A stretch of DNA of 64,000 bases from Halichondria panicea. Taxonomy: Eukaryota; Porifera; Demospongiae; Suberitida; Halichondriidae. The notes under the pieces are model-generated. The model saw nothing but the letters and a program-made list of their open reading frames with translations. It was not told the origin of the DNA and searched no databases. Shown here piece by piece: positions 35,201-43,010 of the stretch. The position numbers were made by a program, and so were the translations under genes. Position 1 is the first letter of the stretch. Each line of letters begins with the position of its first letter. The stretch spans positions 7,533,149 to 7,597,148 of the forward strand of contig NC_087381.1 in assembly GCF_963675165.1 (NCBI RefSeq), written 5' to 3'.

Positions 35201-36885
35201 GTACTTTAACCTTGTATCTGATGAGTGTACCAATATCAATGCTTACTATACTGGCGTTGTCCCGGATACCACTGACAGCCTTGGACTTAATATCATCACG
35301 CAAATCGGTGTACGTGCAATCGATTCGCAGGGAAATTGTGTGCGTGTGCGCATCGACTCGGCTAGTAACTGTACGCCGGTTGTCATGACATCGGGAGGGG
35401 GTGTGGTCAGCGAAATTCGATACGATCGTGATGGTGTGATAGTGTCAAAAGTTCGAAACCGAGTGAGAGTTTCTGTTCCAAACTGTGGCGGTAATCGTCT
35501 TGTCATGTGGGTCACCTGTGAAGCCCCAGGGGGTATGATGCGATTTGACATCACAAGGGGAGTAGGGCTAACCCCCACGTCCCACGGGCTTCTCGGTAAG
35601 TGGGGGGCCATGTGTCTTGCTATCGTTTGACTTTTTAATTATACATGTGTGTTAATTATGCCTCGAGGCGTAGCCGCACGAGGGATACGGTAAAGCTGAC
35701 TGTGTGTGTGTCTGTCTGTCGTCTGTCCGTGTGTCTGTTCCAGCTGTAACTGCTCAACGGTTGCAATGTGACGAAAACTAACAGCTTCTAGGCTTCTAGC
35801 CACGTTCTTTTGGATTTTGATTCGTGGATTAGCAAACTAAAGCTTCTTTCTCGAGTTGTTATGGCTAGTTTGACTCACTTTAATGTAAAATTCATTATAG
35901 AAATTACTATAACGCTAATACCTTTTGAGCAAAAGCATAACATGGCGAGAGGCATTAGCAAGCGCACGCTTGCAACACTCGTTATTATGGTAATAATTGT
36001 AGCGATACTCCATGGATATACAAATAGTGTTTGTTTGTGTACTTGTAAGGGTAATTTTTTGAATACATCCCATGGTAAGATTGTTGCCCTACTACCTTAC
36101 TGTGGCTGTCTGTGGTTTGCTAGCAATTGCTGTGGTCTGCTTATCTCTAGTACATGTAGTAGCATCCAGTTTGCCTATGGCATAATTAGTGAGTAAAAGA
36201 TCAAAGCCTGCATGCATGGTAACCATGTGCACTGTGCAATATTGCAGTGGTTCCACAACATAGCAGTTATCACTGTTTTTACATAACGAAGTAGGTACCG
36301 CTAATGATTATGAATTGAAGCATCTGCAGATCTATAGCGCCCACTTTTTTGAGAAATCTGAACACATTGACAGTAAACGTTCCGACTATAGTATAGTAAT
36401 GGTCGTTACAATTATAACTTGTTGTCTCTGACAAGACTCACTACATGCAGCTGGAGCAGATGTTGCACTAATGCTCTTGCTAATAATCGTAGATATGCAA
36501 CTTTGACTCTATTATCATACTGCTTACTCACTCACGCACATACACAGGTCAATTCTGGAATGTTCCGGTGACCATACGCAAGTACACGTACACAGGTGGC
36601 GAAGAACTCTATCTTGACGTAGACCAGTTATACGTTGTTACGGTTACACATCCGAATACCGGGAGCACTCGCCGATTTATTGCTGAATTCGGACGACAAA
36701 TCTGGGACCTCTCTAATAAAGATTGTTTGTATGCAGGAAACATTCAAGGTGGTCGCCTTGGTGATATTGATGACGCTAGCGTTAGTGACTCCGTTGTCGA
36801 GGGGAGATACTCACAGTATGTTGTAGACGGACTTTTTGATCATGATTTTGACTATTTTCACTTTAACGCAGACAGTTGTATCTAG
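12310..36885 (+). CDS. Gene B: secreted CCP / TB-like / Calx-beta array / ITIH-C-like protein
   Basis: Proposed 49 exons: 12310-12379, 13444-13647, 13864-14028, 14121-14258, 14317-14505, 15505-15696, 16106-16318, 16596-16691, 17039-17467, 17604-17795, 17873-17995, 18120-18353, 18433-18582, 18694-18885, 19048-19407, 19663-19812, 19895-20089, 20365-20487, 20583-20810, 21076-21234, 21669-21863, 22028-22219, 22342-22536, 22613-22873, 23031-23246, 23329-23559, 23796-24020, 24102-24236, 25178-25390, 25538-25588 (tentative), 26748-26891, 27154-27357, 27612-27749, 27999-28208, 28892-29119, 29183-29380, 29684-29839, 29936-30136, 30488-30631, 30746-30985, 31040-31198, 31248-31442, 31748-31909, 32010-32219, 32453-32605, 32988-33356, 34134-34279, 34836-35595, 36548-36885. 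The total, 10071 bp, is divisible by three (about 3356 residues). It has a signal peptide, 10 CCPs, 17 Calx-beta domains and the ITIH-C-like end; no membrane segment was seen. It is probably an extracellular adhesion or recognition protein. Weakest joints are exons 30 and 35. Confidence 0.82.
12380..13443 (+). other. Gene B intron 1
   Basis: 1064 bp with no recognisable coding exon. It ends in a CA/CACCC-rich stretch (about 13377-13439) directly before the acceptor. First introns often hold regulatory sites, but none is identifiable here. Confidence 0.55.
13444..13647 (+). CDS. Gene B CCP 1
   Basis: Encodes QCPPLPDITNGFVTYAPDTT, then TVATYVCHSGF, MRTCVDG and EPSC: four cysteines and the conserved Gly/Tyr/Trp positions of a sushi module. 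204 bp, phase 1-1. Confidence 0.88.
13864..14028 (+). CDS. Gene B TB-like Cys-rich module (properdin N-terminal type)
   Basis: A 55-codon exon with VLCFAAVDSSCGGRFLGGND, SCCLPP, GGGGYL and DCISC: cysteines in the pattern C-C-CC-C-C with a CC doublet. From family knowledge this resembles TGF-beta-binding-protein (TB) folds and in particular the N-terminal domain of properdin, which also starts VLCF, has a Leu-Gly-Gly stretch, a CC pair and a final CxxC. The match is by eye; an unrelated Cys-rich module is possible. It sits between a CCP and the first Calx-beta. Confidence 0.5.
14121..14505 (+). CDS. Gene B Calx-beta 1
   Basis: Exons 14121-14258 (VTFDPPVYMVEEGGVVNLRV) and 14317-14505 (ending ATIIILDDDG). 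Typical two-exon Calx-beta with the E-x-G motif in the first half and the acidic IxDDDG end. Confidence 0.88.
14730..15286. mobile_element. hAT-type non-autonomous element in gene B intron
   Basis: Starts CAGGGGCGTAGCCAG and ends GTAGCTACGCCCCTG, an inverted terminal pair of the CAGGG...CCCTG type common in hAT elements. 557 bp with no transposase. Flanks show only a partial AATAC match, so target-site duplication is not established. Confidence 0.65.
15505..15696 (+). CDS. Gene B CCP 2
   Basis: AVCSEVPSLDNGLVSYDTSD, VVTYSCNLGYAL, VNRTCMF and PPLCD give a full sushi module in one phase 1-1 exon. The text GSVNRTC resembles the G-type CCPs of gene A. Confidence 0.87.
16106..16318 (+). CDS. Gene B CCP 3
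   Basis: VCDDLPAVANGFITYSEVS, TVATYSCLQGYEL, TRTCVDL and TPTCENTPPPG. The short proline tail probably acts as a hinge to the next Cys-rich exon. Confidence 0.87.
16369..16553. mobile_element. Degenerate TACCGTATTACTAGA-type MITE
   Basis: Left end ATACCATATTACTAGAC and right end AACAATACGGTA, with internal CAGCAGAAAAATTAATC and TATTGCGTTCTGG matching the better-preserved copies at 40988-41213 and 52759-52962. An old intronic copy. Confidence 0.5.
16596..16691 (+). CDS. Gene B short Cys-rich exon (GCC2/GCC3-like)
   Basis: A 32-codon exon: VCPTSTYLDGSDCSVQCPPG then AIGNHRSGLCEA. The CPxG...C pattern recalls the short ephrin-receptor-like (GCC2/GCC3) Cys repeats that accompany CCPs in other proteins. 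The unit is shorter than usual, so the name is tentative. Confidence 0.55.
17039..17467 (+). CDS. Gene B unrecognised 143-residue extracellular domain
   Basis: A single 429-bp phase 1-1 exon, LPTEFEILTNATAYFVNMAT through VTIMQQEQG. It has no cysteine and three sequons (NAT, NYS, NQS); alternating hydrophobic residues suggest beta structure. I do not recognise the family. It is bracketed by the Cys-rich exon and a CCP, and no copy was seen in genes A or D. Confidence 0.6.
17604..17795 (+). CDS. Gene B CCP 4
   Basis: ITCDDLPALANAVISYSSAI, VATYQCVDRYTLEGS, RTCGEDGMF and EPRC form a standard sushi module in one phase 1-1 exon. Confidence 0.87.
17873..18353 (+). CDS. Gene B Calx-beta 2
   Basis: Exons 17873-17995 (VVIMFSRATFSFGESDRQGF) and 18120-18353 (GPSIQDFVVVSAAGLPG ... 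SVTDDDG). Its second half is nearly the same as the matching part of exon 19048-19407. Confidence 0.88.
18433..18885 (+). CDS. Gene B Calx-beta 3
   Basis: Exons 18433-18582 (VSVGQTTYSAQESDGSVTLS) and 18694-18885 (YVSAGYSLNIPAGQT ... TIQDSDG). Nearly identical in its first exon to 19663-19812. Confidence 0.88.
19048..19407 (+). CDS. Gene B Calx-beta 4 (single fused exon)
   Basis: One 360-bp exon holds both halves: IQIMFSMAIFSFAENVEGVQ then NGGPSTQDFVVVSAAGLPG, ending VQVVDDDG. Its paralogue at 17873-18353 has a 124-bp intron between GG and PS. The junction here is seamless and in frame. Confidence 0.87.
19663..20089 (+). CDS. Gene B Calx-beta 5
   Basis: Exons 19663-19812 and 19895-20089. Copy of Calx-beta 3 from a two-domain duplication (17873-18885 against 19048-20089); the first exon differs at few positions, while the second is more diverged (PPETFSNSISSINTVSVV). 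Confidence 0.88.
20365..20810 (+). CDS. Gene B Calx-beta 6
   Basis: Exons 20365-20487 (VTVSFGEIEYNFVENGVTGT) and 20583-20810 (ending VIRIQDDDG). A nearby alternative acceptor at 20370 would break the frame, so 20365 is preferred. Confidence 0.83.
21076..21863 (+). CDS. Gene B Calx-beta 7
   Basis: Exons 21076-21234 (FSVGFVNDQVPVSESDGSVT) and 21669-21863 (ending SEVTIVDDDG). The 434-bp middle intron contains a diverged copy of the 'GGAACC/TATAGAGG' dispersed repeat seen at 43213-43395. Confidence 0.82.
22028..24020 (+). CDS. Gene B CCPs 5-10 (six consecutive CCP exons)
   Basis: Exons 22028-22219 (QCPPLPEIANGMITYLPDNT), 22342-22536 (LCVELEVIENGRVEYNDD), 22613-22873 (ECDQIFVPPNAIVTYNTE, with a long Pro/Gly insert), 23031-23246 (DCVELPAITNGMISYSPDM), 23329-23559 (VCMELAMIPNGMISYSPDM) and 23796-24020 (FCAELAMITNGGIVYTDDM). 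Each has the CCP cysteine pattern and phase 1-1 borders. Exons four to six are close paralogues, showing local duplication. The last exon ends LLVIPPDG, a short linker to the next Calx-beta. Confidence 0.87.
24102..25390 (+). CDS. Gene B Calx-beta 8
   Basis: Exons 24102-24236 (VTVGIESARVTVSESQNVVG) and 25178-25390 (GGVDYGPFSNPIIRLPALLP ... SIEDDDG). The middle intron is expanded to 941 bp by repeats, including a foldback at 24542-24646. Confidence 0.83.
24542..24646. repeat. Inverted repeat (hairpin) in gene B intron
   Basis: TATGGGATTATGAGACCC on the left is mirrored by GGGTCTCATAATCCCATA on the right, with a GC-rich loop. The same intron carries, around 24860-24920, a dispersed repeat ('ctagctattggtagctgcaa') also found near 49045-49065. 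Confidence 0.65.
25538..25588 (+). CDS. Gene B tentative micro-exon (linker)
   Basis: After the acceptor TGTCTAG the frame reads DVPTTAPTCNSCTMDIK. A phase-correct but weak donor (gtgtat) at 25589 lets it join exon 26748. Without that donor the frame continues for 23 more codons to TAA 25657-25659, giving a truncated protein. The exon could also be skipped: exon 25390 joins 26748 in frame without it. Confidence 0.4.
25777..25822. mobile_element. Solo end of a TACCGTATATAGCGGG-type MITE
   Basis: ACCGTATATAGCGGGTAATTTTCG followed by GGGGCAAAAAATATTT matches the ends of the elements at 53143-53354. Only one end is present, cut by the neighbouring piggyBac-like element. Confidence 0.5.
25828..26730. 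mobile_element. piggyBac-like deleted element with TTAA target duplication
   Basis: Perfect 13-bp inverted ends CCCTTTAACCGTC (25828-25840) and GACGGTTAAAGGG (26718-26730), each flanked by TTAA (25824-25827 and 26731-26734). TTAA duplications with ends starting CCC are diagnostic of the piggyBac superfamily. The 903-bp element is far too short for a full transposase. A 20-bp palindrome lies just inside the left end at 25842-25861. Its right edge is only 14 bp upstream of the next exon's acceptor AG. Confidence 0.85.
26041..26273 (+). pseudogene. Remnant N-terminal ORF of the piggyBac-like transposase
   Basis: Begins MARLFTCSDVPKQLEDSNGD and runs 77 codons to TAG. It is strongly acidic (SSGDDSAYEGEG, DADELSGTEDMHDMDQDGE), as are the disordered N-termini of many piggyBac-type transposases. 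It stops before any catalytic region. The assignment rests mainly on its position inside the TTAA-flanked element. Confidence 0.5.
26748..27357 (+). CDS. Gene B Calx-beta 9
   Basis: Exons 26748-26891 (VEFTLSLRDGSPIVTEGNLQ) and 27154-27357 (GGGDYTILELPLTFAPSE ... TIVDDND). The acceptor of the first exon is almost abutted by the piggyBac-like insertion. Confidence 0.83.
27612..28208 (+). CDS. Gene B Calx-beta 10
   Basis: Exons 27612-27749 (VSVGLVPPSPRLGEGATGLV) and 27999-28208 (VGLDFYLNVSNITFEPGVAS ... FVLTDTD). The intervening intron has a (TG)n tract at about 27877-27965. Confidence 0.83.
28239..28468. mobile_element. Long foldback (inverted-repeat) element in gene B intron
   Basis: The left arm AAGGGTGTATAAAAGAAGAG followed by AGGGCATGCAACTCC is mirrored by GGAGTTGCATGCCCTCTCTT then CTTTTATACGCCCTTG. 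Inner arms also pair around AAAAATAGAAATTTCTATTTTT. About 230 bp with no coding capacity. Confidence 0.75.
28892..29380 (+). CDS. Gene B Calx-beta 11 (start of first exon uncertain)
   Basis: Exons 28892-29119 and 29183-29380 (MDDFDFQSVELTFGPGQPN ... VLIVDNEG). An acceptor after a pyrimidine-rich stretch at 28891 adds about 30 unusual residues (NLASVKLALKRGLILKS). A second acceptor at 28981 starts directly at VSVGFLMSVMTVSESSG, the normal domain start. Both keep phase 1. The donor after 29119 is weak (gtttga). Confidence 0.68.
29684..30136 (+). CDS. Gene B Calx-beta 12
   Basis: Exons 29684-29839 (LIVLFSSTVYTAQETDPSVE) and 29936-30136 (GLDFEPVNTTLTFGPGVTT ... VLVFDNEG). The first acceptor is immediately preceded by CACACCCA repeats (about 29625-29680). 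Confidence 0.85.
30488..30985 (+). CDS. Gene B Calx-beta 13
   Basis: Exons 30488-30631 (IFVSLSSMEYIVEEGRGLVV) and 30746-30985 (GGTVDYGPFPVATPTTLPAL ... TVVITDNDG). The 114-bp intron is largely CA repeat. Confidence 0.86.
31040..31442 (+). CDS. Gene B Calx-beta 14
   Basis: Exons 31040-31198 (LLVVSGQEMGVVTVEEGGVA) and 31248-31442 (GFTDFSPATIALEFLAGVQ ... IIIVDNDG), separated by a 49-bp intron, one of the shortest in the window. Confidence 0.85.
31748..32219 (+). CDS. Gene B Calx-beta 15
   Basis: Exons 31748-31909 (VALVNFAQEIYDAFELDRS) and 32010-32219 (TIDFDATPINVTFAPTATQ ... IVNVLLNDVPG). The acidic end is degenerate (NDVPG instead of DDDG). The donor flows straight into a (GT)n tract. Confidence 0.84.
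32453..33202 (+). CDS. Gene B Calx-beta 16
   Basis: Exon 32453-32605 (VIVGIATLSPVAVVEGAGRV) and the first part of exon 32988-33356 (DDTDYTPVTAVLVLDNGLRS ... TVVIGDDD). The second exon continues with no intron into the next domain. Confidence 0.83.
33203..34910 (+). CDS. Gene B Calx-beta 17
   Basis: The end of exon 32988-33356 (RSVTIGFSDVFYSVNESDSV), exon 34134-34279 (NESDYMSFSDRVVG ... FSLVLSVE) and the start of exon 34836-35595 (VPMDSDLSVSLDPSVAIVII then TDDDE). The intron after 34279 is phase 0, the only non-phase-1 intron proposed in gene B. Confidence 0.8.
33658..34012. repeat. 21-bp minisatellite (~17 copies)
   Basis: Unit GTACTAGTGCTATAAGAGTAT repeated about 17 times head to tail with G/A variation at the 19th base. 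It fills the middle of the intron between exons 33356 and 34134. Because 21 is divisible by three, it gives long open frames on both strands that are not genes. Confidence 0.95.
34911..35077 (+). CDS. Gene B Thr/Pro-rich linker
   Basis: PPPPPTPTITTPTPTLGTTP and further TTPTPT repeats form a mucin-like stalk between the last Calx-beta and the C-terminal domain. Such stretches are usually O-glycosylated. The DNA is a CACCCACA-type repeat, so copy number may vary between alleles. Confidence 0.85.
35078..36885 (+). CDS. Gene B C-terminal ITIH-C / vWD-like domain
   Basis: The rest of exon 34836-35595 and exon 36548-36885, ending in TAG. Motifs: NDTIVGDPLFSVPL, LCYEIHGRPDTYFNLVSDEC, SVPNCGG, SHGLLG|QFWNVPV, CLYAGNIQGG and VVEGRYSQYVVDG. 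Same order and same intron position (HGLLG/QFWN) as in genes A and D. The 952-bp intron contains repeat-derived sequence with no supported gene. Confidence 0.75.
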
Positions 36886-38897
36886 TTAATCAGAGGTATG
36901 TAATTACGTTGCCAATAACTGTACACAGGTTAGATAATTAATACTGTAATTATTGTGCTTCTTTCTCATTTTCATTTCTCAAAACATAAATATGATGATT
37001 CTACGCATAATTGTGTATATGTGATTGTAAATAATTATATTAGCAGCAGGATAATTATTGGAAAGCTTGTTAAGCGTTGCTGCATTGTGATCATTATAAG
37101 GTTACTGTACTATTAAGCCTCGTTAGACACGCCATTGGATGAAAAAGGGCAAGCTTGCTTAGCATACTCTCAAACGAAAATGAGATTCATAATTTTACGA
37201 ATAATTTTTGCGTTAATTACAAATTCACTAAAATTATAGTATATATATCCGTATATAATAGTACCATTAAGGTAAAAATTATGTGTCATGTGACCAAATC
37301 ACGTGCATGACCATCTGATGGGTAGAGTTGGCCGAAAAACGATATCTGAAAAATGCACTACCAAAACGCACATCTGTATAAAAAACAGTAGCATCAACTT
37401 TTTCAAAATGCACCTCTGTTGTCAAATCCTGAGATCACTTGTACTGTGCTCCAATTTCTGGGAATCACTTGTAGCAATGCTGGCATATGATTATACCTGC
37501 CGATTACCTGGAATCACTGATAAGATTGCTGGTGTACATACATTTCCTAGAAACTGAATAACTAACTCTGCATGTATCCAATTCCTGGAAGCACTGATTG
37601 CTTGTACATGCATGCAGTGGAACCCCTCTTAATGGCCAGGAACGCAGGTCCCAAATGTACAAAACAATCCCTCAATAAAGGCCATCCTTATATAACGGCC
37701 AAAATGTTGTTCCCCAAGGGTGGCTACTATAGAGTGGTTCACTGCATATATATACGTTACACAAATAAACTATGGCAGTGCACCACTGTATATACGTTAG
37801 TGCTGTGCTTTGCAGCTCACTTGGGGCACACAAAGAAACCATGGCAGGACGTGCACCACTGTATAATTATATCAAAGGTTTTACATGTACACTTATCTAT
37901 TTTACAGTTTGCCCTAAACTTCCTATAGCTAGTGCATGATCATAAGCTGCAAATTACTGACTGGTATTTCATGTTTTGTGGCCATGCATGTTACTATGTA
38001 TAGTAGACCATTTGGAAACCGTCTGTGTGAATATAATAATATGCACATTAAAAATAAGCGTGTGTTCGGTCAACTTGCCTATATAGCATTGACGGGAAAT
38101 GGGTACGGAATTGATAGTAAAGAACTCTTATATAAAATTAGCCTCGATCCCAGGCCGAGTTTTTGCTTTTATAACGGTTAGGCAAACAACCAGTTGTTTG
38201 CCTAACCGTTATAAAAGCGAAAACTCGGCCTGGGATCGAGGCTAATATAAAATCAGATTTGGTGTCTCCATCGAGGCATCACGCGGTACTTTCATTGCAT
38301 CAATGCCCACATGCACAGTGACACACACACCACCATCAGTCACAGGCCGATTTTTTTAAATGAAAATAGCCTAAGCTAGCTAGACTAGACTAGACAACTC
38401 AGCTGGAAACAAGGCTACACCATCTGCTGTGGTAGTGAGGTTCACCCATGCATGCACTGGAAGCTTGCCATCTTCTTAGAGCATGCATGCGGTGACACTA
38501 TAATTATAATGACCGCTATCTACTGGAAGCTATAGGTTTTAAAGTACAAATCATAGTACAAACGTAATTTGTAGGCCTGATGGTTATGATAGAAGTAGAT
38601 CTATACTAGCTGATGGTGAAGATGGCCATTAATTTGATGTTACTTGTGCAAATACATGCATGGGGTCTATGTTGTGCTTTGGAGGGAGTAATAGGCGATT
38701 TGAAAACTGTATGTGAACTTGAGCATAAAAGGATAGCATAATAGGTACTATCTCAAGTAACCTACCAACCCCTATCAGTAAAACAAGTGTCCTCTGTGCA
38801 GCTTTTTCTACGTACCATCAAAACTTAGTATGCAGCCAGGGCTTTTATGCTTTTGCAAAACTGCTATTAATTGTGATTTTTTTCTCTCTCCCTGCAC
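36886..38897. other. Spacer between gene B and pseudogene C
   Basis: Two kb without a supported gene. It holds the gene B 3' end, fragments of the dispersed 'GTGGAACCCCTCTTAATGGCC' repeat near 37616-37640, and the palindrome at 38138-38245. No signal-peptide exon for pseudogene C was found. Confidence 0.5.
38138..38245. repeat. Near-perfect 108-bp palindrome
   Basis: Two 53-bp arms around a 2-bp centre, with one mismatch. Arms start TTAGCCTCGATCCCAGGCCG and end GGTTAGGCAAACAAC. A related palindrome with the same outer arms lies at 63439-63527, so it is a mobile or dispersed foldback family. Confidence 0.92.
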
Positions 38898-41769
38898 ATC
38901 CTAATGCTCCAAAAACCAGAGGAAGTAAATTTGCTCTTGCCTTCATGCAGAACCACGCACAAACTGCAGGAGCCACTAAACAGCAAATTGGTCTTTCATC
39001 ACTACTGAACAGGAGAGCTCACATTTCACCCTAGAGACACGATGGCCGGGAGTGAATGGAGCAGGATTCACTGAGACCTCTCCTGGATCTGGGCTATGGT
39101 CTCGCACGGAAATCGCTCGACGAGGAGAATTCGCTTTTATTGATCTGCCGGCAGGACAGAGTAGCCAAGGAGACATAGCCGTGCAAAGTAATGGAGATAC
39201 CGATGAAGCTGACAGACATAAAGGACTCTTTATAACAGCAGAAAATGCAAACGATGAGCTCACTATGTGCTTAGTGATGAATTGGTCTCCACTGATGCGT
39301 ACATGGCTATCAACTGTGTCAAGTTTCCAGGTGCTAGAGATTACAAGTACTTTATCTTTTCAGCTAGTGAGGACGGAGGAGTATTTGAGAGTCGATTTCT
39401 CTTTACTCCTTGTCAAGATGACACTACTGTCAGTGTACAAGCCTCCCAAACCCAAACTCATCCCGCTTGCATGGGTGCTGCTGAGTTCTGGCAACACACC
39501 TGATCGAGTCAAAGCAACTTATGGGAGGGCTTTCAATCGTTTTGACACTGTGATGAATAGCAATCTTGACGATCTTACCGGCTCTATCATCACTTCTGAC
39601 AAGCCATTGGCTGTATTTTCTGGACATCAATGTGGAACTCCTACTGCTGATGGAACTTGCGACTATCTTGTAGAACAATTGCCACCTCATCCAACATACG
39701 GTGACCTGTTTTTCATGGCTCCCTTTGCTGTCAGACAAAGTGGTGAACTGTACAGAATTGGCTCCCTTGGGGCTGGAGCACAAGTAACAATCAATTGTGA
39801 GTGTTTACCAAGTTCAGCTGATGGTAATAATCGAGTTGGACTGGTTAGCGCTGGAAATGGTGTTTACACGGCCACAGTGGGTGCAGGACAATACGCTGAG
39901 TGCCTGACACCTCAGGATTCTCAGACCTATTGTTGTGTTACGTCCTCTCAACCCGTTACTATGGCTGCTTACACACTTGGAAACTTGATTGACAACCTTC
40001 AAAACATTCAGAATCCACCACTTCCTTTTAATCCGATTGGAGATCCAGCTCTCGTTTATATACCACCAGCTAACTCCTATTTGAATAGTTATAGTCTCAG
40101 TACAGCCAAAAATTTGACTACTCAGTTCCAGGGATTTCTAAGCTACATCTTGCCCACTCGCATCTTCGATAATTCTCCACGAGATCGGCAGAGGTTTCGT
40201 ATAAATGGAGAAACATACATTTCCGACCAATACGCAGCCATCAACTGTTTAGTAGGTGGTTCAAATTAGAGATGTGTGCTTACGAAGCTACCAGGTTTAT
40301 GGGGGTAGGTAATTTTGACCTTTCTTACGACAACATTGAAGGTGGAGCATTTTGGGGATTTGCATATGGCTACGCTCAAGAGTTTGCATTTGCTTATCCT
40401 TTGGCTTTTGAAATGGAGCCAGTTGTATGTAAGTTTTCAGAAAATTCTTGTGATATTTTTATGCATTTTTCTCTTTGTTTGTTTATTCAGTGGCCTGGAT
40501 TCGAGCAGTGGATCAAGTTGTACTGGAAACTGTTGGAACGGTTGATCTCATGTTTAGTATCACCCGTGGTGATCGATCAGACTGTAGTAGAGCATTTGCT
40601 GACACTCAAGACCTCTCAGCCATAGAAGGTATTTATTATATATACAGTATATGCAGTCATTGACAAGTCTATTGGCTATAAATTTATACACCTATATATA
40701 TATACGTACAATACATGACTTCCATGCATGCAGGTTCTGATTATACACCTCCTCCGCCACTAATTAACGGTGGGCCCGATCAACATGGCAACCTGCGATG
40801 GGGAAGAGGCGCTATGACCCCTAACAAAAAATACGTAGTCACTATTTTGGACGATGCATGATATTCCAGAGCCAGTGGAAGTGGTGGGGAGGTGATGGTG
40901 CAGGGTGTTGCAGGAGAGAACTGCTACCTGCCCAGAACTCGGTACACCATAACCATTATTGATGATCAAGGTGAGCGTGCAAATGCTATACCGTATTACT
41001 AGAATATTTTGCGGATGAAAAGCATTTGCAAATGAGCCAAATCAGCAGAAAAGTTGACCCTTTGCGATCTAACTATTGCGTTCTGGCAAGTATCGTGTGT
41101 ATTTACTAGTAATAATTTAGGTTTTGCGGATTTTATTGTTGTGAATTGATCAACCCTCGCAAAGTTCGCAAATGTTTGATGCATGCTCACAAAACATTCT
41201 AGTAATACGGTATTATTGAGGCCAATAACATTTTATGAATGCTTGCATGCATGAAGAGCTCCATGTCAAGAACATTGTTGTCATGTGGAGAGAGAGGACA
41301 ATTTTATATAGTTTGACTAGAAACACAAAATGCATGCAGTTGATTGCATGCAGACGTCACTATAATATATTAGGGACATCCCAGGATGATGGTACAATCT
41401 AGAGTGTATCATATAATTATAGGTTATATTATTACCCTGGTGGGGATTTGTGCACACTTAAAAATAATACTGGCTAACTAGGCTTGCATGCATTCAGTTG
41501 CTTTCGTTCAATTATATAGTTATCTGTATAAGCATTGTTTAATACTGTATTTCCCACGTCACTCCCCTTAGGTGCCTGTCCTGACCTACCTGCTTTCTCT
41601 GGTGGCTCTATCTCATACGACTTTGAGTTTTTCCCAGAGATTATAATGGTCGACCATACGGAACAGTTGCCACGTACAAGTGTGATGTTGAAACTTTAGC
41701 AGGAGACCGAAGAAGGATTTGTGAGAATGGAGTGTGGTCTGGAATTAGAAGTGTACCAACGTGCAGGGG
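38898..41769 (+). pseudogene. Pseudogene C: decayed copy of the 5' half of gene D
   Basis: Homologous exons: 38898-40428 (IgGFc-binding-type), 40491-40628 and 40734-40970 (Calx-beta), and 41572-41768 (CCP). The acceptor of the first is broken (CAC at 38895-38897 where gene D has CAG). Near 38990 a base is lost. A 4-bp loss near 39262 and a 4-bp gain near 39467 shift about 70 codons out of frame and back. A stop lies at 40267-40269 with a further shift; another 4-bp gain near 40855 gives TGA in the Calx-beta exon; the CCP exon has a 2-bp gain near 41642. No signal-peptide exon precedes it. The long intact stretch DDLTGSIITSDKPLAVFSGH shows the copy is fairly recent. Confidence 0.85.
40988..41213. 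mobile_element. TACCGTATTACTAGA-type MITE
   Basis: Left end ATACCGTATTACTAGAATA with TTTTGC, right end CAAAACATTCTAGTAATACG then GTAT: inverted ends of about 22 bp. About 226 bp, non-coding, inside pseudogene C. Related copies lie at 16369-16553 and 52759-52962. Confidence 0.8.
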
Positions 41770-43010
41770 TTAGCGTTTCTAAGTGGTTAGCATATAAATT
41801 AATACCTGCGCGAAGATAATTATGTCATTATAGTTAAGGTAGATCTATTATATAGAAACCAAAGGAGTGTTATACAACTATGCATGAGCATCGATGCATG
41901 CTGGCTAAGCAGCAAGTAACAGGAGCAATAATCCATTATAGACTAGAGGCATGCTACTGAACGGAGTTTTCTATAGGGACTGGACTATATAGGATCACAA
42001 TGTCATGCAGCAAAGTCAGCAAAGAAGCTAGCCTGCATGGAGTCTTAAATAATTATGGCTCCTGATAATTATGTTCTGGGGCTATAAGAATAATTATAAG
42101 CAAAGAAGCAACAACCACAATCATAATTCTATATATATAGCGGCTTTCTATTTTAGTGCAGAGGTACTTTTTTCATCATTACTTAATTTGAGTGCTAATA
42201 AACGTGATTCATTGTTCAATTTCAAAACGCACTTTGAAAGTGCAGCGGCCGTAGACCTGTGCCAAATATTCTGGAATAATTTTTTGAATAATAGGCAGTA
42301 TTTTTTACAATTTGAACTGTGAAAATAGTTCATTAATTTGCACAGTAGATCAGAACACGCCTACATTATTTTCACAGGGCCAGTAAATTTAATTGTTAGT
42401 TCATTTTAAACGTTATTTCGCTGCTGAAATTAAAATATGACTTACTTATTGGTGCTATATAATTTATAGGTGTTTCATTTCGCTGCTGTTAATGTCATCA
42501 CTTTGAGTAATAGGCTGATGAAGTTGAGTAAGTTGAGTAATAGGCTGATCAAGTCAGAATAAATAATTTGAATAATAAGGGAACAAATTTGAATATTTGG
42601 CATAGGCCTAGCCCAGCCCGCGGTTGCTATAATGCCTCAGTGGAGGCGCCAAAGCTATAAGCTACAGTACTAATAGCAGACTTACAAATGCATAATTATA
42701 GTGACACCTATTATTGATTGTGTCATGTACAGTTCGCATTTAATACACGTACAGTACATGCAGATCGAGAATAATGAAAAGAGAGAGTGCATGATGGGAA
42801 ATCTAGAAACCATAGATTAAGATTTTTTTCAGAGGACAAACCTAGCTGGGACCTCTCTATAATAATAAGGATTGTAGATTATCTGTATTGTATGCCACGA
42901 CTTACAGATTAATTAATTATAGGCTTGATTAAGCACTTTCATTACATTCCGTTTACGCCTATAAGTTATTAATGCTGAGTCAGCTAGACAATAATTATTG
43001 ATCCTGCACA

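Noticed and set aside
35810-36196. 128-codon + strand frame in the last intron of gene B, with a hydrophobic stretch
   Set aside because: Lies in dispersed-repeat sequence (a related stretch occurs near 48970-49020) and has no recognisable domain; kept as repeat-derived intron sequence.
38976-39263. Minus-strand frame opposite pseudogene C (and its counterpart 46111-46470 opposite gene D)
   Set aside because: Antisense shadow of the IgGFc-binding-type exon, preserved in both copies only because the sense strand is.
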